Source of the DNA: Rhodoplanes serenus
Lineage (GTDB): Bacteria > Pseudomonadota > Alphaproteobacteria > Rhizobiales > Xanthobacteraceae
Reading direction: 5' to 3'
Assembly (NCBI GenBank): GCA_945897515.1
Contig: CAMDFO010000007.1
Location: 33,307 to 97,306 of the forward strand
Length of the DNA stretch: 64,000 nucleotides
Shown here: positions 1-9,480 of the stretch, in pieces
Layout of the letters: every line of letters begins with the position of its first letter
Position numbering within the stretch: the stretch's first letter is position 1
Notes under the pieces: model-generated
The model's input: only the letters and a program-made list of their open reading frames with translations
The model's database searches: none
What the model was told of the DNA's origin: nothing
Made by a program: the position numbers and the translations under genes

Positions 1-43
1 AGCTGCTACGCTCCCCCAACGCAATCCTGTCGGGGAGAGGGCC

Positions 44-1024
44 ATGCCGCTGTTCCGCCGCGTGTTGACGATTGCACTGCTCGCCATTCCGTATTGCACC
101 GGACCGGCATCCGCCCAGAGCTGGCCGACCCGGCCGGTCACCATGGTGGTGGGGTTCGCGGCCGGCGGCGGCACCGATGTGCTCGGCCGCATCATCGGCA
201 GGCGGCTTTCGGAGGTGTTGGGCCAGCAGGTGATCATCGAAAACGTCGGCGGCGCCGGCGGCATGATGGGCTCATCGCGCGTCGCCAAGTCGCCGCCGGA
301 CGGCTACACGTTCGTGCTCGGCAGCCGGGCCGACGCCATCAACCAGACGCTCTACAAAAAGCCGCTCTACGACCTGCGGACCGATCTGATGCCGGTGGTG
401 CTGATCGCCGATCAGCCCACAGTGCTGATCGCGCGGCCAGACATTCCAGCCGCCAATCTGCAAGAACTCATCGCCTACACGAAGAAGAACCAGGACACGG
501 TCAAGTTCGCGTCCGCAGGCGCGGGCTCCACCGGGCACCTCGACTGCGTTCGCTTCAACACGGCGATCGGCGTCAAGATTACGCACGTGCCGTATCGCGG
601 CGGCGGACCCGCGATGCAGGACCTGATCGCCGGTCGCGTGGACTACATCTGCACGCTGACCGCAACCGCGGTGCCGCAGATCGAAAGCAATCTGGTCAAG
701 GCGATCGCGGTGTTCACGCCCAATCGCGCCCCGATGCTGGCGAAGCTTGCGACCGCGAAGGAACAAGGCTTTGGTGACATGGAAGCCTCGACCTGGTTCG
801 GCTTCTTCGTGCCGAAGGGCACGCCGGCTGGCGTCATCCAGAGGCTGCGCGACGCCACAGCCGAGGCGATGAACACGCCGTCGGTGCAGGAGCAATTGTT
901 GAAGTCGGGCGCGCTTGTCGTTGCGCCCGAGCGCCGCTCGACCGAATACTTCCGGCAATTCGTCGAGAGTGAAATCGCCAAGAATGCCGAGCCGATCAAG
1001 GCGACCGGCATTTCGATGGAATGA
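44..1024 (+). CDS. Bug/TctC-family tripartite tricarboxylate receptor
   Basis: A 326-residue periplasmic solute receptor of the Bug (TctC) family, which binds carboxylates or amides and normally delivers them to a TctAB membrane pair. Residues 1-24 are a cleavable signal peptide ending ASA. The first ligand loop GGGTD lies at residues 41-45, and the family segment HVPYRGGGPAMQDLIAGR is present. The ATG is preceded by a purine-rich GGGGAGAGGG ribosome site. It converges on the hydrolase at 1041-2207, 16 bases away. No TctA or TctB gene occurs in the window, so it is an orphan receptor; the ligand cannot be read from sequence. Family assignment is firm. Confidence 0.9.
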   Translation: MPLFRRVLTIALLAIPYCTGPASAQSWPTRPVTMVVGFAAGGGTDVLGRIIGRRLSEVLGQQVIIENVGGAGGMMGSSRVAKSPPDGYTFVLGSRADAINQTLYKKPLYDLRTDLMPVVLIADQPTVLIARPDIPAANLQELIAYTKKNQDTVKFASAGAGSTGHLDCVRFNTAIGVKITHVPYRGGGPAMQDLIAGRVDYICTLTATAVPQIESNLVKAIAVFTPNRAPMLAKLATAKEQGFGDMEASTWFGFFVPKGTPAGVIQRLRDATAEAMNTPSVQEQLLKSGALVVAPERRSTEYFRQFVESEIAKNAEPIKATGISME

Positions 1025-1040
1025 AACGGGACAGCGTCGT

Positions 1041-2207
1041 TTAACGGACGAGTTGTCCCTTTAGCCAGCCGACGATGCCCTTGAGGATGTCGCTGTACGG
1101 AATACCCGGCGTGCGGCCCATGTGGTGGCCTTCCGGATAGACCCGCGCCGACTTCGGGTTGCCGTGCTCCATCAGGAGATAGATATCGTCGACCGGCGCC
1201 TGGTCGTCGAGCTTGCCGTTGACGCCCAGCAGTGGCGCGGATGGCTTGTCGAGCAGGCCCATGGTCTTGAGCGAGAACGCTGGCGCGACCTCCAAAAATT
1301 CCTCCAGCGTCTTGGTTCCCATGGCGCGGCCGCGCGCATCGAGCAGGCTCTGCGCACCGAACAGATAGGTTGCGCCGCCGGTGGTGAAGGCCGGCACCAG
1401 CCATTCCTTCTGGAATCCGTAATGCACGCTGCCGCCGTGAAACACCGCGCCCTTGATCCGGTCGGCTGCAACGAACGCAAGCCGTGCCGCCCAATAGGCG
1501 CCGAAGCTGCCGCCCCACACGCCGATCCGCTTGCCGTCGATCTCGGAACGCGTCAGCACATAATCCAGCCACGCGAAGTACGTGCGCTCGGCGGAAGGAT
1601 CGCGATAACCAACTGGATTTTCGCCGCTGCCCGGCATGTCGATGGTCAGCGACGCCAGCCCTTCATTGAGGATCAGACCGCTGGCGTGGAGGCGATCCTC
1701 CTTCCAGCCATCGACGCCGCCCCAATGCATGACCACCGGCGGCTTCGCAACGCCCGGGGGAAGCTGGAGGTAGCCGACCAGCTTCTTGCCTTCGAACGGC
1801 AGCTCGATGATTTCGAGCTTCGGGTCTAGAAATTTCGACGCCTTGCGGAAGATGCGCAGCGAATGCTGGAACGCCGCGAGCTGGCCCGGCGAAATCGGCG
1901 CCGGGTAGCGGCCGACGCGGCAGGCGTCGAAGCCCAGCATATAGAGCTCTTCAAGCTCCGCGCCGCCGGCGCCCGCCTTGGCGCGCGCATCGGCGTTTTC
2001 CTCGTAGGCCAGACCGATCCTGCACCACTCCTCCGCCCAATGATCGCGATCGAGGCTCTTGAGCGCGTCCACCACCCGCCTAGCGTCTTCGGGACGAATC
2101 TCGTCGAACGGATTGTGCTTGCCCGCGCGCCGCAGGATTTCCGCCTTGACCTCCTCCAGCGGACGCTCGCGCACACCGGCCGGCCGTTTGGTATCCTGCA
2201 CGTTCAT
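1041..2207 (-). CDS. alpha/beta hydrolase (FrsA / acyl-peptidase-like)
   Basis: A 388-residue cytoplasmic alpha/beta hydrolase. The nucleophile elbow GGSFG places the catalytic serine at residue 234, the oxyanion region HWGGVDGWKED is at about 161-171, and a C-terminal GHHMGR supplies the likely histidine. The roughly 130-residue helical N-terminal part resembles FrsA and 2,6-dihydropseudooxynicotine-hydrolase-type C-C or ester hydrolases. I chose the ATG at 2207 because AGAGGG precedes it; an ATG 17 codons upstream lacks a ribosome site. It lies 84 bases downstream of a UbiD decarboxylase on the same strand, so the two probably act on one carboxylated substrate. Substrate unknown. Confidence 0.85.
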   Translation of the reverse strand: MNVQDTKRPAGVRERPLEEVKAEILRRAGKHNPFDEIRPEDARRVVDALKSLDRDHWAEEWCRIGLAYEENADARAKAGAGGAELEELYMLGFDACRVGRYPAPISPGQLAAFQHSLRIFRKASKFLDPKLEIIELPFEGKKLVGYLQLPPGVAKPPVVMHWGGVDGWKEDRLHASGLILNEGLASLTIDMPGSGENPVGYRDPSAERTYFAWLDYVLTRSEIDGKRIGVWGGSFGAYWAARLAFVAADRIKGAVFHGGSVHYGFQKEWLVPAFTTGGATYLFGAQSLLDARGRAMGTKTLEEFLEVAPAFSLKTMGLLDKPSAPLLGVNGKLDDQAPVDDIYLLMEHGNPKSARVYPEGHHMGRTPGIPYSDILKGIVGWLKGQLVR

Positions 2208-2291
2208 GGTCAAACCCTCTTGAACCGGCATTCTCAATCGCTCGCCGAACCTGTTCAAGGGGCGGGATGACGCCGCAGTAAACCGAACCTC

Positions 2292-3824
2292 TTACTTGCC
2301 TTTCAGCACGTAGCGCCCGCTCTCGTTGCGGGTCAGCTTGTCAGCCGCATAGAGCGCATCCAGCTCTCGCACGATCTCGCGGCCATCCCGGCTGCCTGCG
2401 GCCGCCATCAGTTCGAGGAAGCTTGCGGGTTTTTCCGCCAGCACATCCGCCGCCGCCCTCTTGCCGTTGCTCTTCGGCATCACCGGCGGCATGGGAATGC
2501 CCCATTCCAGCGACGTGCGTTTGCCGAACGGGATGGTGCAGTCGAAACCGACCTTGGCGCCGGTGCGCGCTCCACCGAGCGACGGGTCGAGCGGCACCAC
2601 GCGAAATCCGCTCCCCACGATCATGTCGCGATCGCCCTGAAAGCGCGTGCCCAGGGCCCAGTCGCATTGCTCATCGGAAAACACGTCGATGTCGTCGTCG
2701 AACACGAATACCTGCTTGGCTTCGGCCATGCTGCCGAAAACCGCCGCAATGGCATTGCGCGCCTCGCCAGGCACCCGCTGACGCAATGAAACCCGGACGT
2801 TGTACATGCCGCCACTGGAGGGGGTGGCGAACACCGCGACCGGCTCGCGCACCGCGGTGACGAGTCCAGCCCAGGCCGCGGACTCCGTCTTCATGGTGGT
2901 GAGCTGTGCGGTATCGGTGCGTCCCAGCGACTTGCCGCCGATGGTGACGGTCTGAAACAGCGCATCCTTGCGGTGCGTGATCGCGGTGACGTGCAGCACC
3001 GGATTGCGCTTCACGATGCCGTAGTAGCCGACATATTCGCCGAACGGGCCTTCCGGCTCGACATGCCCCTTCGGATCGAGATAGCCCTCGATGACGTATT
3101 CGGCATCGGCCGGCACCCAGACATCGTTGCTCACGCATTTCACGATCGGTACCGGCGCGCCGCGCACCGCACCGATCACATCGAGCTCGTCCATGGGCGG
3201 CGTCATGCTGACCGCTGCCATGAAGTCCGCCGGATGCGAGCCGACGGTGTACGCAACAGGCAGCTTCTCGCCCTTCGCCACCGCTTCGAGATAGATCGCG
3301 CGCAGGTCGCTCGGCGCGATCATGTCGACGCCGGCCGTGCGCGGGCCGCGCAGCATGATGCGGCGGCAGCCGACGTTGGTGTGACCGGTGGCGGGGAATT
3401 GCGCGAAGTCGATGCTGGCCGAGATATAGGGCGCACCGTCCTCGCCGTGCTGCAGATGGACCGGCAGCGCGCAGAGATCGGCATCCTCGCCCTTGAGCAC
3501 CACCTCCTGGACCGGTGCATCCTTGCCTGCAACCTTGATCGGCTTTTGCGGATTGGCGAGCCGCTTCATCAGTTCCGGCAACAGCCCGGCCTCATCGGTG
3601 TCGAGCGCCAGCGCGAGCCGCTTTCGCGATCCCATCACGTTGCCGATGAGTTCCGCCTTCTCGGGGCCGGCAGCCTTGAACAAGGTCGCGCGCGGGTTGC
3701 CTTCGAGCACGCCGGCCACGTCGACGAGATCGATCGGCTGGTCGTGAATCTCGCATTCTCCGATCTGCACCAGCCGGTCGACGAAACGGCGCAGGCGAAA
3801 GCGATCGGTGTCGACGGCGGCCAT
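2292..3824 (-). CDS. UbiD-family prenylated-FMN decarboxylase
   Basis: A 510-residue member of the UbiD family, which uses prenylated FMN to decarboxylate or carboxylate aromatic and unsaturated acids. The EGPFGE motif at residues 258-263 carries the two glutamates equivalent to the catalytic pair of fungal Fdc1. Other family blocks seen are PYISASIDF and an RQRVPGEARN segment. The ATG at 3824 follows a GGAG site with 5-base spacing; an ATG 24 codons upstream would run into the divergent promoter. The flavin prenyltransferase UbiX that makes the cofactor is not encoded in the window. It is probably the first gene of an operon with the hydrolase at 1041-2207. The 3825-3894 gap is a divergent promoter region. 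Confidence 0.9.
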   Translation of the reverse strand: MAAVDTDRFRLRRFVDRLVQIGECEIHDQPIDLVDVAGVLEGNPRATLFKAAGPEKAELIGNVMGSRKRLALALDTDEAGLLPELMKRLANPQKPIKVAGKDAPVQEVVLKGEDADLCALPVHLQHGEDGAPYISASIDFAQFPATGHTNVGCRRIMLRGPRTAGVDMIAPSDLRAIYLEAVAKGEKLPVAYTVGSHPADFMAAVSMTPPMDELDVIGAVRGAPVPIVKCVSNDVWVPADAEYVIEGYLDPKGHVEPEGPFGEYVGYYGIVKRNPVLHVTAITHRKDALFQTVTIGGKSLGRTDTAQLTTMKTESAAWAGLVTAVREPVAVFATPSSGGMYNVRVSLRQRVPGEARNAIAAVFGSMAEAKQVFVFDDDIDVFSDEQCDWALGTRFQGDRDMIVGSGFRVVPLDPSLGGARTGAKVGFDCTIPFGKRTSLEWGIPMPPVMPKSNGKRAAADVLAEKPASFLELMAAAGSRDGREIVRELDALYAADKLTRNESGRYVLKGK

Positions 3825-3894
3825 CGTGGCTCCATTTGCTCTTGGCGGCGGGGTTTCTATAGATTGCGCCGACCGGTGCGAGGAGAGCAAGTCC

Positions 3895-4671
3895 ATGCCT
3901 GCCCAGCCAACAAATCACAAGGTCCGGGACGTCAATATTCGGATGCTCCGGGGCGGGTCCGGTCCACCGCTGCTGTTCCTGCATGGCGCCAACGGCCTGC
4001 CGGTGTGGCTGCCCGTGTTCGAGCAGCTCTCCAAGCATTTCGACGTGATGATCCCCGAGCATCCCGGCTACGGCACCTCCGACAATCCGCCGTGGATGCG
4101 CAACATCGGCGATCTTGCGATGTACTACCTGGATTTCCTCGACGGTCTGGGCGGCGAGAAAGTGCATGTCGTCGGCCAGTCGCTCGGCGGCTGGGCGGCG
4201 GCGGAAGCGGCCGTTCGCAACTGCTCGCGGATCGCGACGCTGTCGCTACTCGCGCCCGCCGGCATCCGCGTGAAGGGCATTCCCTCCGGCGACAATTTCA
4301 TCTGGGACCTCGAAGAGGGCCTGCGTAATTTGTACCACGATCAGTCATTCCCGGACCGGATGCTGGCGCAGCCGCTTTCGGACGACGATGCCGAGATCGC
4401 GCTGACCAATCGTTACGCCACCACGAAATTCGGCTGGGACCCGCGCTGGTTCAACCCGGCGCTGGAGCGCTGGCTGCATCGCATCAGCGTTCCGACGCTG
4501 GTGATGTGGGGCGAAAACGACAAGCTGTTTCCGGTGGCCTACGCCAAGCGCTGGGGCGAGCGCATTCCGGGCGCGCAGGTCGAAATCGTCCCGCAATGCG
4601 GTCACGTGCCCGCGGTCGAGAAGGCTGAACTGACGGCACAGAAAATCATCGCCCTCGCGGGGAGGCGCTAA
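3895..4671 (+). CDS. alpha/beta-fold hydrolase
   Basis: A 258-residue single-domain alpha/beta hydrolase of the C-C-bond hydrolase / esterase type. The oxyanion segment FLHGANG is at residues 28-34, the nucleophile elbow GQSLG gives Ser96, the acid is Asp209 in GENDKLFP and the base is His237 in CGHVP, so the triad is complete. GGAGAG precedes the ATG at 3895; an upstream in-frame ATG overlaps the divergent UbiD gene. Its stop overlaps the start of the next gene (TAATG), so it is translationally coupled to the monooxygenase at 4671. An esterase, lactonase or meta-cleavage-type hydrolase role are all possible. Confidence 0.87.
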   Translation: MPAQPTNHKVRDVNIRMLRGGSGPPLLFLHGANGLPVWLPVFEQLSKHFDVMIPEHPGYGTSDNPPWMRNIGDLAMYYLDFLDGLGGEKVHVVGQSLGGWAAAEAAVRNCSRIATLSLLAPAGIRVKGIPSGDNFIWDLEEGLRNLYHDQSFPDRMLAQPLSDDDAEIALTNRYATTKFGWDPRWFNPALERWLHRISVPTLVMWGENDKLFPVAYAKRWGERIPGAQVEIVPQCGHVPAVEKAELTAQKIIALAGRR

Positions 4672-5810
4672 TGCAGTTCACTTTCTTCCACCTGATGCCC
4701 TACCGCCCGCTCGACATGGCTGAGCGCCACAAGCACCGCGCCGGCTGGGTGGTGCTACCGAACACGCTGTACGACCCGAAAAAGGGAGCCGACGAATACC
4801 AGTCCTACATCGACCAGTTGGTCTATGCGGAGAAGCTCGGCTTCGACGTCATCGCGGTCAACGAACACCATCAGACCGCCTACGGCCTGATGCCGGCGCC
4901 GAACCTGATCGCCGCGACGCTGATCGCTCGCACCACAAAAGCCAAGATCGCCATCATCGGCCGCGCGCTGCCGCTGGTGAACAACCCGGTCAACATCGCC
5001 GAAGAATTCGCCATGCTCGACAACCTGTCGCGCGGCCGGATCATCACCGGTTTCGTGCGCGGCATCGGCAACGAGTATCACTCAACCGGCATCAATCCGT
5101 TCTGGTCGCATGAGCGCTATCAGGAGGCGCACGACCTGATCGTCCAGGCCTGGACCAGGCCCGGCCCCTTCAGCTTCGAGGGCGAGCACTACAACAACCG
5201 CTATGTGAACCTCTGGCCCCGGCCGTACCAGAATCCGCATCCGCCGATCTGGATACCCTCGATGGGATCGTCGGAAACGATCAAATGGGCTGCCGCGCCG
5301 GAGCGCAAATATCCATTCCTGGTGACGTTCAGCGGCCGCGACCTGGTGGCGCGTTATCTCAACATGTATCGCGAGCAGGCCAGGGAGTACGGCTACGAGC
5401 CTTCGGGCGACCAGCTTGGCTGGGCGTCTCCCGTTTACGTGGCCGACACCGATGAGCGCGCAAAGGCCGAGGCCAAGGCCGGAATGGAGTCGCTGTTCAA
5501 TGACTTCCTCGCGGTGCCCTTCCAGATGCTGCTGCCGCCCGGCTATACGTCGCTGCCGTCGATGAAGAACACCCTTCGGCTGCGCAAGCAGCTTGGCGCG
5601 CAGAAGCGCCATTCGATCGAGGAACTGATGGAAAGCGGCACGGTGGTGGTCGGCTCGCCCAAGACCGTGCGCGACGAGCTGTCGCGGCTGCGCGACGCGA
5701 CCAGGGCGAACAACCTGGTGACCATGCTGCAGTTCGGCGTGCTGCCGGACGATCTCACCAAGCGCAACATGGAGATGTTCGCATCCGAGGTGATGCCGCA
5801 TCTGCGATAA
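4671..5810 (+). CDS. LLM-class flavin-dependent oxidoreductase
   Basis: A 379-residue bacterial-luciferase-like monooxygenase with a TIM-barrel fold, normally using reduced flavin supplied by a separate reductase. Family signatures are AVNEHHQTAYGLMPAPN near residues 63-79, the strand PLVNNPVNIAEEFAMLD, and GRIITGFVRGIGNEYHSTG. It starts in a one-base TAATG overlap with the hydrolase and is followed after 40 bases by a Bug receptor, so hydrolase, monooxygenase and receptor look like one operon for uptake and oxidation of an acid or ester. No flavin reductase is visible nearby. It is about 25 residues longer than the paralogue at 16201-17268. Confidence 0.9.
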   Translation: MQFTFFHLMPYRPLDMAERHKHRAGWVVLPNTLYDPKKGADEYQSYIDQLVYAEKLGFDVIAVNEHHQTAYGLMPAPNLIAATLIARTTKAKIAIIGRALPLVNNPVNIAEEFAMLDNLSRGRIITGFVRGIGNEYHSTGINPFWSHERYQEAHDLIVQAWTRPGPFSFEGEHYNNRYVNLWPRPYQNPHPPIWIPSMGSSETIKWAAAPERKYPFLVTFSGRDLVARYLNMYREQAREYGYEPSGDQLGWASPVYVADTDERAKAEAKAGMESLFNDFLAVPFQMLLPPGYTSLPSMKNTLRLRKQLGAQKRHSIEELMESGTVVVGSPKTVRDELSRLRDATRANNLVTMLQFGVLPDDLTKRNMEMFASEVMPHLR

Positions 5811-5850
5811 ATCGTATAGGCTAATAACAAGAACACTGAGGGAGGATGCG

Positions 5851-6810
5851 ATGCGAGCAATAGCAGCAACTGCAATTCTGTGCCTGACGGCATGCGGAGC
5901 ATTGGCGCAGGAGCTGCCCTGTTCGCAGGTGCGGCTGATCGTCCCCTACCCGGCCGGCGGCGCAACCGACGTCGCCACCCGGGTGATTGCCGAACGGCTG
6001 GACGCCGCCATGAAGAAGCCCTTCGTGGTCGAGAACCGCGGCGGCGCCGCCGGCAACATCGGCACGGTCGCGGCAATCAATGCCCCGGCGGACGGCTGCA
6101 CGCTGCTGATCAATGCCACCGTGATCGCAACCTTCCCCCACAGCTTCTCGAAGCTCCCCTACGATCCGTTCAAGGACCTGGTCCCGGTCGGCGGCATTGG
6201 CGTCACGCCGTCGCTGATCGTGGCCGCGCCCTCGGTGGCGGCCAAGGACATCAAGGACCTGGTGGAATGGAGCAAGTCCAAACCCGACGGCCTCAACTAC
6301 AGCACCGCCGGCTACGGGCTGCAGCAGCACTTGGCGACCGAGGAGATTGCGCAGCGGACCGGCGCGAAGGTCACCCATGTCGCCTATCGCGGCGGCGGGA
6401 CCGCGATGACCGACCTGATCGCGGCGCGGCTCGACTTCGGCGTCTTCCTCGCCGGAACGACCAAGGGCCTGATCGCCGACGGCAAGCTCCGCGGAATCGC
6501 GATTGTCTCAGACAAGCGATCGGACCTGGTGCCGGAAATTCCGACCACTGCCGAGCAGGGCCTGCCCGGCATGATCTCCCACGGCGTGCATTTCATGATG
6601 TTCGCGCCGGCGGCGACGCCCAAGCCGATTGTGGCTCGGCTTGGCGCCGAACTGCACAAGATCGTCGCCGAGCCCTCCCTGAAGCAGCGCTTTGTCGCTA
6701 TCGGCTTCGACGCCACCCCGCTTACGGGCGACGAGGTGGCCGCCATCATGCGCAAGACCGGCGACGACCTGGCGCCGGTCATCAAGCGCCTGAACATCAA
6801 GCTGGACTGA
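5851..6810 (+). CDS. Bug/TctC-family receptor, possible lipoprotein
   Basis: A 319-residue Bug-family solute receptor. The N-terminus has a lipobox-like LTAC at residues 12-15, so it may be lipid-anchored at Cys15, although an ALAQ signal-peptidase-I site at 17-20 is an alternative. The ligand loop GGATD is at 36-40, and the VAYRGGGTAMTDLIAAR family segment is present. A strong GAGGGAGG site precedes the ATG. It is the third gene of the apparent hydrolase-monooxygenase-receptor operon and lies 128 bases upstream of the Liv-type binding protein. It has no TctAB partner here. Confidence 0.88.
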   Translation: MRAIAATAILCLTACGALAQELPCSQVRLIVPYPAGGATDVATRVIAERLDAAMKKPFVVENRGGAAGNIGTVAAINAPADGCTLLINATVIATFPHSFSKLPYDPFKDLVPVGGIGVTPSLIVAAPSVAAKDIKDLVEWSKSKPDGLNYSTAGYGLQQHLATEEIAQRTGAKVTHVAYRGGGTAMTDLIAARLDFGVFLAGTTKGLIADGKLRGIAIVSDKRSDLVPEIPTTAEQGLPGMISHGVHFMMFAPAATPKPIVARLGAELHKIVAEPSLKQRFVAIGFDATPLTGDEVAAIMRKTGDDLAPVIKRLNIKLD

Positions 6811-6938
6811 CCGGGGCCGGCTCCCACTCCCGGCCTGCCCATCCAGGGCCGGCCGTGGGATAAATTGACGTTGTTTTTCGCAACGATTACCGTCGATTGA
6901 AACGGCCGACGCGGCCGCAGCATCGCGGGAGGGAATCA

Positions 6939-8120
6939 ATGAGAAAAGTCCTGATCGGAATCTTGGGCGCCACTGCACTGGCGATCGGCGCGAGCCCGGC
7001 CAGCGCACAGGGCACGGTCAAGATCGGCGTGATCATGACGCTGTCCGGCCAATTCGCCGACGCTGGCGTCCAGATGCAGAACGGCGTCAAGACCTACATG
7101 CAGCAGTTCGGCGACACCGTCGGCGGCAAGAAGATCGAGCTGATCGTCAAAGACTCCGGCGGGATGGCTCCGGACGTCGCCAAGCGCCTTGCGCAGGAGC
7201 TGGTCGTGCGCGACCGGGTCGACATCCTCGCCGGTTTCGTGCTGACGCCGAACGCGCTCGCCGGCGGCGACGTGTCGGCTGAAGCCAAGAAGTTCATGGT
7301 GGTGATGAACGCCGCAACCTCGATCGTCACAACCAAGTCGCCCTACATAGTGCGTTCGTCGGTGACGCTGCCGCAGGTCGCCGAGACGTTCGGCAAGTGG
7401 GCCGCCACCAAGGGCGGCGTAAAGAAAACCTATTCGATGGTGACGGACTACGGCCCCGGCCACGACTTTGAGGCCGGCTTCCACCGCGCGTTCAAGGAAG
7501 CGGGCGGCGAGGTCATCGGCCAGGTGCGTTTCCCGGTGGCAAACCCGGACTTCTCGGCGTTCATCCAGCGCGCCAAGGATCTCAATCCGGAATCGATCAT
7601 GATCTTCGTGCCCGGCGGCGCGCAGCCGGCGGCGCTCGGCAAGGCCTTCGCCGAACGCGGCATCGATCCGAACAAAACCAAAATCCTCGGCTCCGGCGAG
7701 ACCACCGCCGAGCAGGCTCTCAAGAGCATGGGCGACGCCAGCCTCGGCATCATCACCGCCTGGCACTACGACTACATGAGCAAGGATGCGAAGAACGTGC
7801 AGTTCGTGAAGCTGTACAACGACATGCACAAGCGCAATCCGGACTTCTTCTCGATCGGCGGCTATGACGGCATGCACGTCATCTACGAATCGCTGAAGAA
7901 GGCCGGCGGCAAGACCGACGGCGACTCGCTGATCGCCGCAGCCAAGGGCCTGAAGTGGGACAGCCCGCGCGGCCCGATGTCGATCGACCCGGAGACCCGC
8001 GACGTGGTGCAGACCATCTACATCCGCAAGGTCGAGAAGGTCTCCGGCGAACTGACCAACGTGCCGTTCGACAAGGTCGAGAACGTCAAGGACCCGGTGA
8101 AGGCGCGGATGCCGCGCTAG
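6939..8120 (+). CDS. livK: Liv-type ABC substrate-binding protein (first paralogue)
   Basis: A 393-residue periplasmic binding protein of the LivK / HAAT family, with a signal peptide of about 23 residues ending ASA. The mature protein begins with the type-I binding fold (KIGVIMTLSGQFAD). In aromatic degraders this family binds aromatic acids, amides or branched-chain amino acids. The ATG at 6939 follows GGGAGGG; an upstream in-frame ATG at 6897 lacks a site. It is the first gene of an importer with a second binding protein at 8263 and LivHMGF at 9481-12836. The two binding proteins are clearly tandem duplicates with matching C-terminal halves (GGYDGMH, PRGPMSIDPETRDVVQT). Confidence 0.92.
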   Translation: MRKVLIGILGATALAIGASPASAQGTVKIGVIMTLSGQFADAGVQMQNGVKTYMQQFGDTVGGKKIELIVKDSGGMAPDVAKRLAQELVVRDRVDILAGFVLTPNALAGGDVSAEAKKFMVVMNAATSIVTTKSPYIVRSSVTLPQVAETFGKWAATKGGVKKTYSMVTDYGPGHDFEAGFHRAFKEAGGEVIGQVRFPVANPDFSAFIQRAKDLNPESIMIFVPGGAQPAALGKAFAERGIDPNKTKILGSGETTAEQALKSMGDASLGIITAWHYDYMSKDAKNVQFVKLYNDMHKRNPDFFSIGGYDGMHVIYESLKKAGGKTDGDSLIAAAKGLKWDSPRGPMSIDPETRDVVQTIYIRKVEKVSGELTNVPFDKVENVKDPVKARMPR

Positions 8121-8262
8121 CCGCAAACCGCGGCCGGGCCGCAACCGGCGGCCCGGCATTCCTCAAGCTTCTAGTGCACCGGCTCGCGGTGTCGTAGTGT
8201 CGTGGCCAGAAGCGGCCGGGCGACACGCCACGGCCGGACCATCACGACAACGGGAGGGTACG

Positions 8263-9438
8263 ATGCGGAAGGTGTTCCTTGGAGCGGCCGCAGCCATCGC
8301 GATCACGCTGGGCACGGGCCCGGCGAGCGCGCAGAACGTCAAGATCGGCGTGGTGATGTCGTTCTCCGGGCAGTTCGCCGATCCCGGCGCGCAGATCGAC
8401 AACGGCATCAAACTCTACATGAAGCAGAACGGCGACACCGTCGCCGGCAGGAAGATCGAGATCATCCGCAAGGACTCGGGCGGCATCGCGCCGGACGTCG
8501 CCAAGCGGCTCTCGCAGGAGGTCATCGTGCGCGACGGCGCGCAGGTCCTCGCCGGTTACGACCTGACGCCCAATGCGCTTGCCGCCGCCGACGTATCGGC
8601 GCAGGCCAAGACCTTCATGGTCAACATGAACGCGGCAACTTCGGTCATCACCACCAAGTCGCCCTACATGGCGCGCACCTCGTTCACCGTGTGGCAGGTC
8701 AACGAGGCGCTCGGCGCTTGGGCCTACAAGAACGGCGTGCGCAAGGCCTATACCCTGGTCTCCGACTTCGGCCCGGGCTGGGACGGCGAAGCGGCTTTTC
8801 AGAAAGGCTTCAAGGACGCCGGCGGCGAGATCATCGGCCAGGCACGCTATCCGGTGGCGAACCTCGATTTCACCGCCTTCGTGCAGCGCGCCAAGGACTC
8901 CAATCCGGACGGCATCTACATCTGGGTGCCGGGCGGACCGCAGCCGGCGGCGATCGGCAAGGCGATCGCCGAGCGTGGCATCGACAAAAGCAAGGTCAAG
9001 GTCATGGGCCAGGGTGAGTTGACCTATGAAGAGGCGCTCAAGAGCATGGGCGACGCCGGCCTCGGCCTGATCACCGCGTTCCACTACGACTACAATCACC
9101 AGTCGGCAAAGAACAAGGCGTTCGTCACCGCCTACAACACCGAGTTCAAGCGCAATCCCGACATGTTCTCGGTCGGCGGCTACGACGGCATGCACCTGAT
9201 CTACGAAGCGCTCAAGAAGACCGCCGGCAAGACCGACGCCGACTCGCTGATCGCCGCCGCCAAGGGCATGCGGTGGGAAAGCCCGCGCGGTCCGATGTCT
9301 ATCGATCCGGAAACGCGCGACGTGGTGCAGACCGTCTATATCCGGCGTGTCGAGAAGGTCGGCGGCCACCTGGTCAACGTCGACATCGACAAGATCGAGA
9401 ACGTCAAAGATCCGTGGAAAGCGCGGCAGCCGAAGTAG
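8263..9438 (+). CDS. livK: Liv-type ABC substrate-binding protein (second paralogue)
   Basis: A 391-residue LivK-type binding protein with a signal peptide ending ASA at about residue 23. It is a tandem paralogue of the protein at 6939-8120; shared blocks include TKSPYM(I)VR, SMGDA-LG-ITA and the C-terminal VENVKDP. The ATG at 8263 has GGGAGGG seven bases upstream. The two proteins differ around the predicted ligand pocket (for example MNAATSVITT versus MNAATSIVTT with changed flanks), so they may deliver different ligands to one LivHMGF membrane complex. The permease gene starts 42 bases downstream. Confidence 0.92.
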   Translation: MRKVFLGAAAAIAITLGTGPASAQNVKIGVVMSFSGQFADPGAQIDNGIKLYMKQNGDTVAGRKIEIIRKDSGGIAPDVAKRLSQEVIVRDGAQVLAGYDLTPNALAAADVSAQAKTFMVNMNAATSVITTKSPYMARTSFTVWQVNEALGAWAYKNGVRKAYTLVSDFGPGWDGEAAFQKGFKDAGGEIIGQARYPVANLDFTAFVQRAKDSNPDGIYIWVPGGPQPAAIGKAIAERGIDKSKVKVMGQGELTYEEALKSMGDAGLGLITAFHYDYNHQSAKNKAFVTAYNTEFKRNPDMFSVGGYDGMHLIYEALKKTAGKTDADSLIAAAKGMRWESPRGPMSIDPETRDVVQTVYIRRVEKVGGHLVNVDIDKIENVKDPWKARQPK

Positions 9439-9480
9439 CGCCGGTCCTTCGGTGATCGACCGGCGGGGACGCCTGCAATC

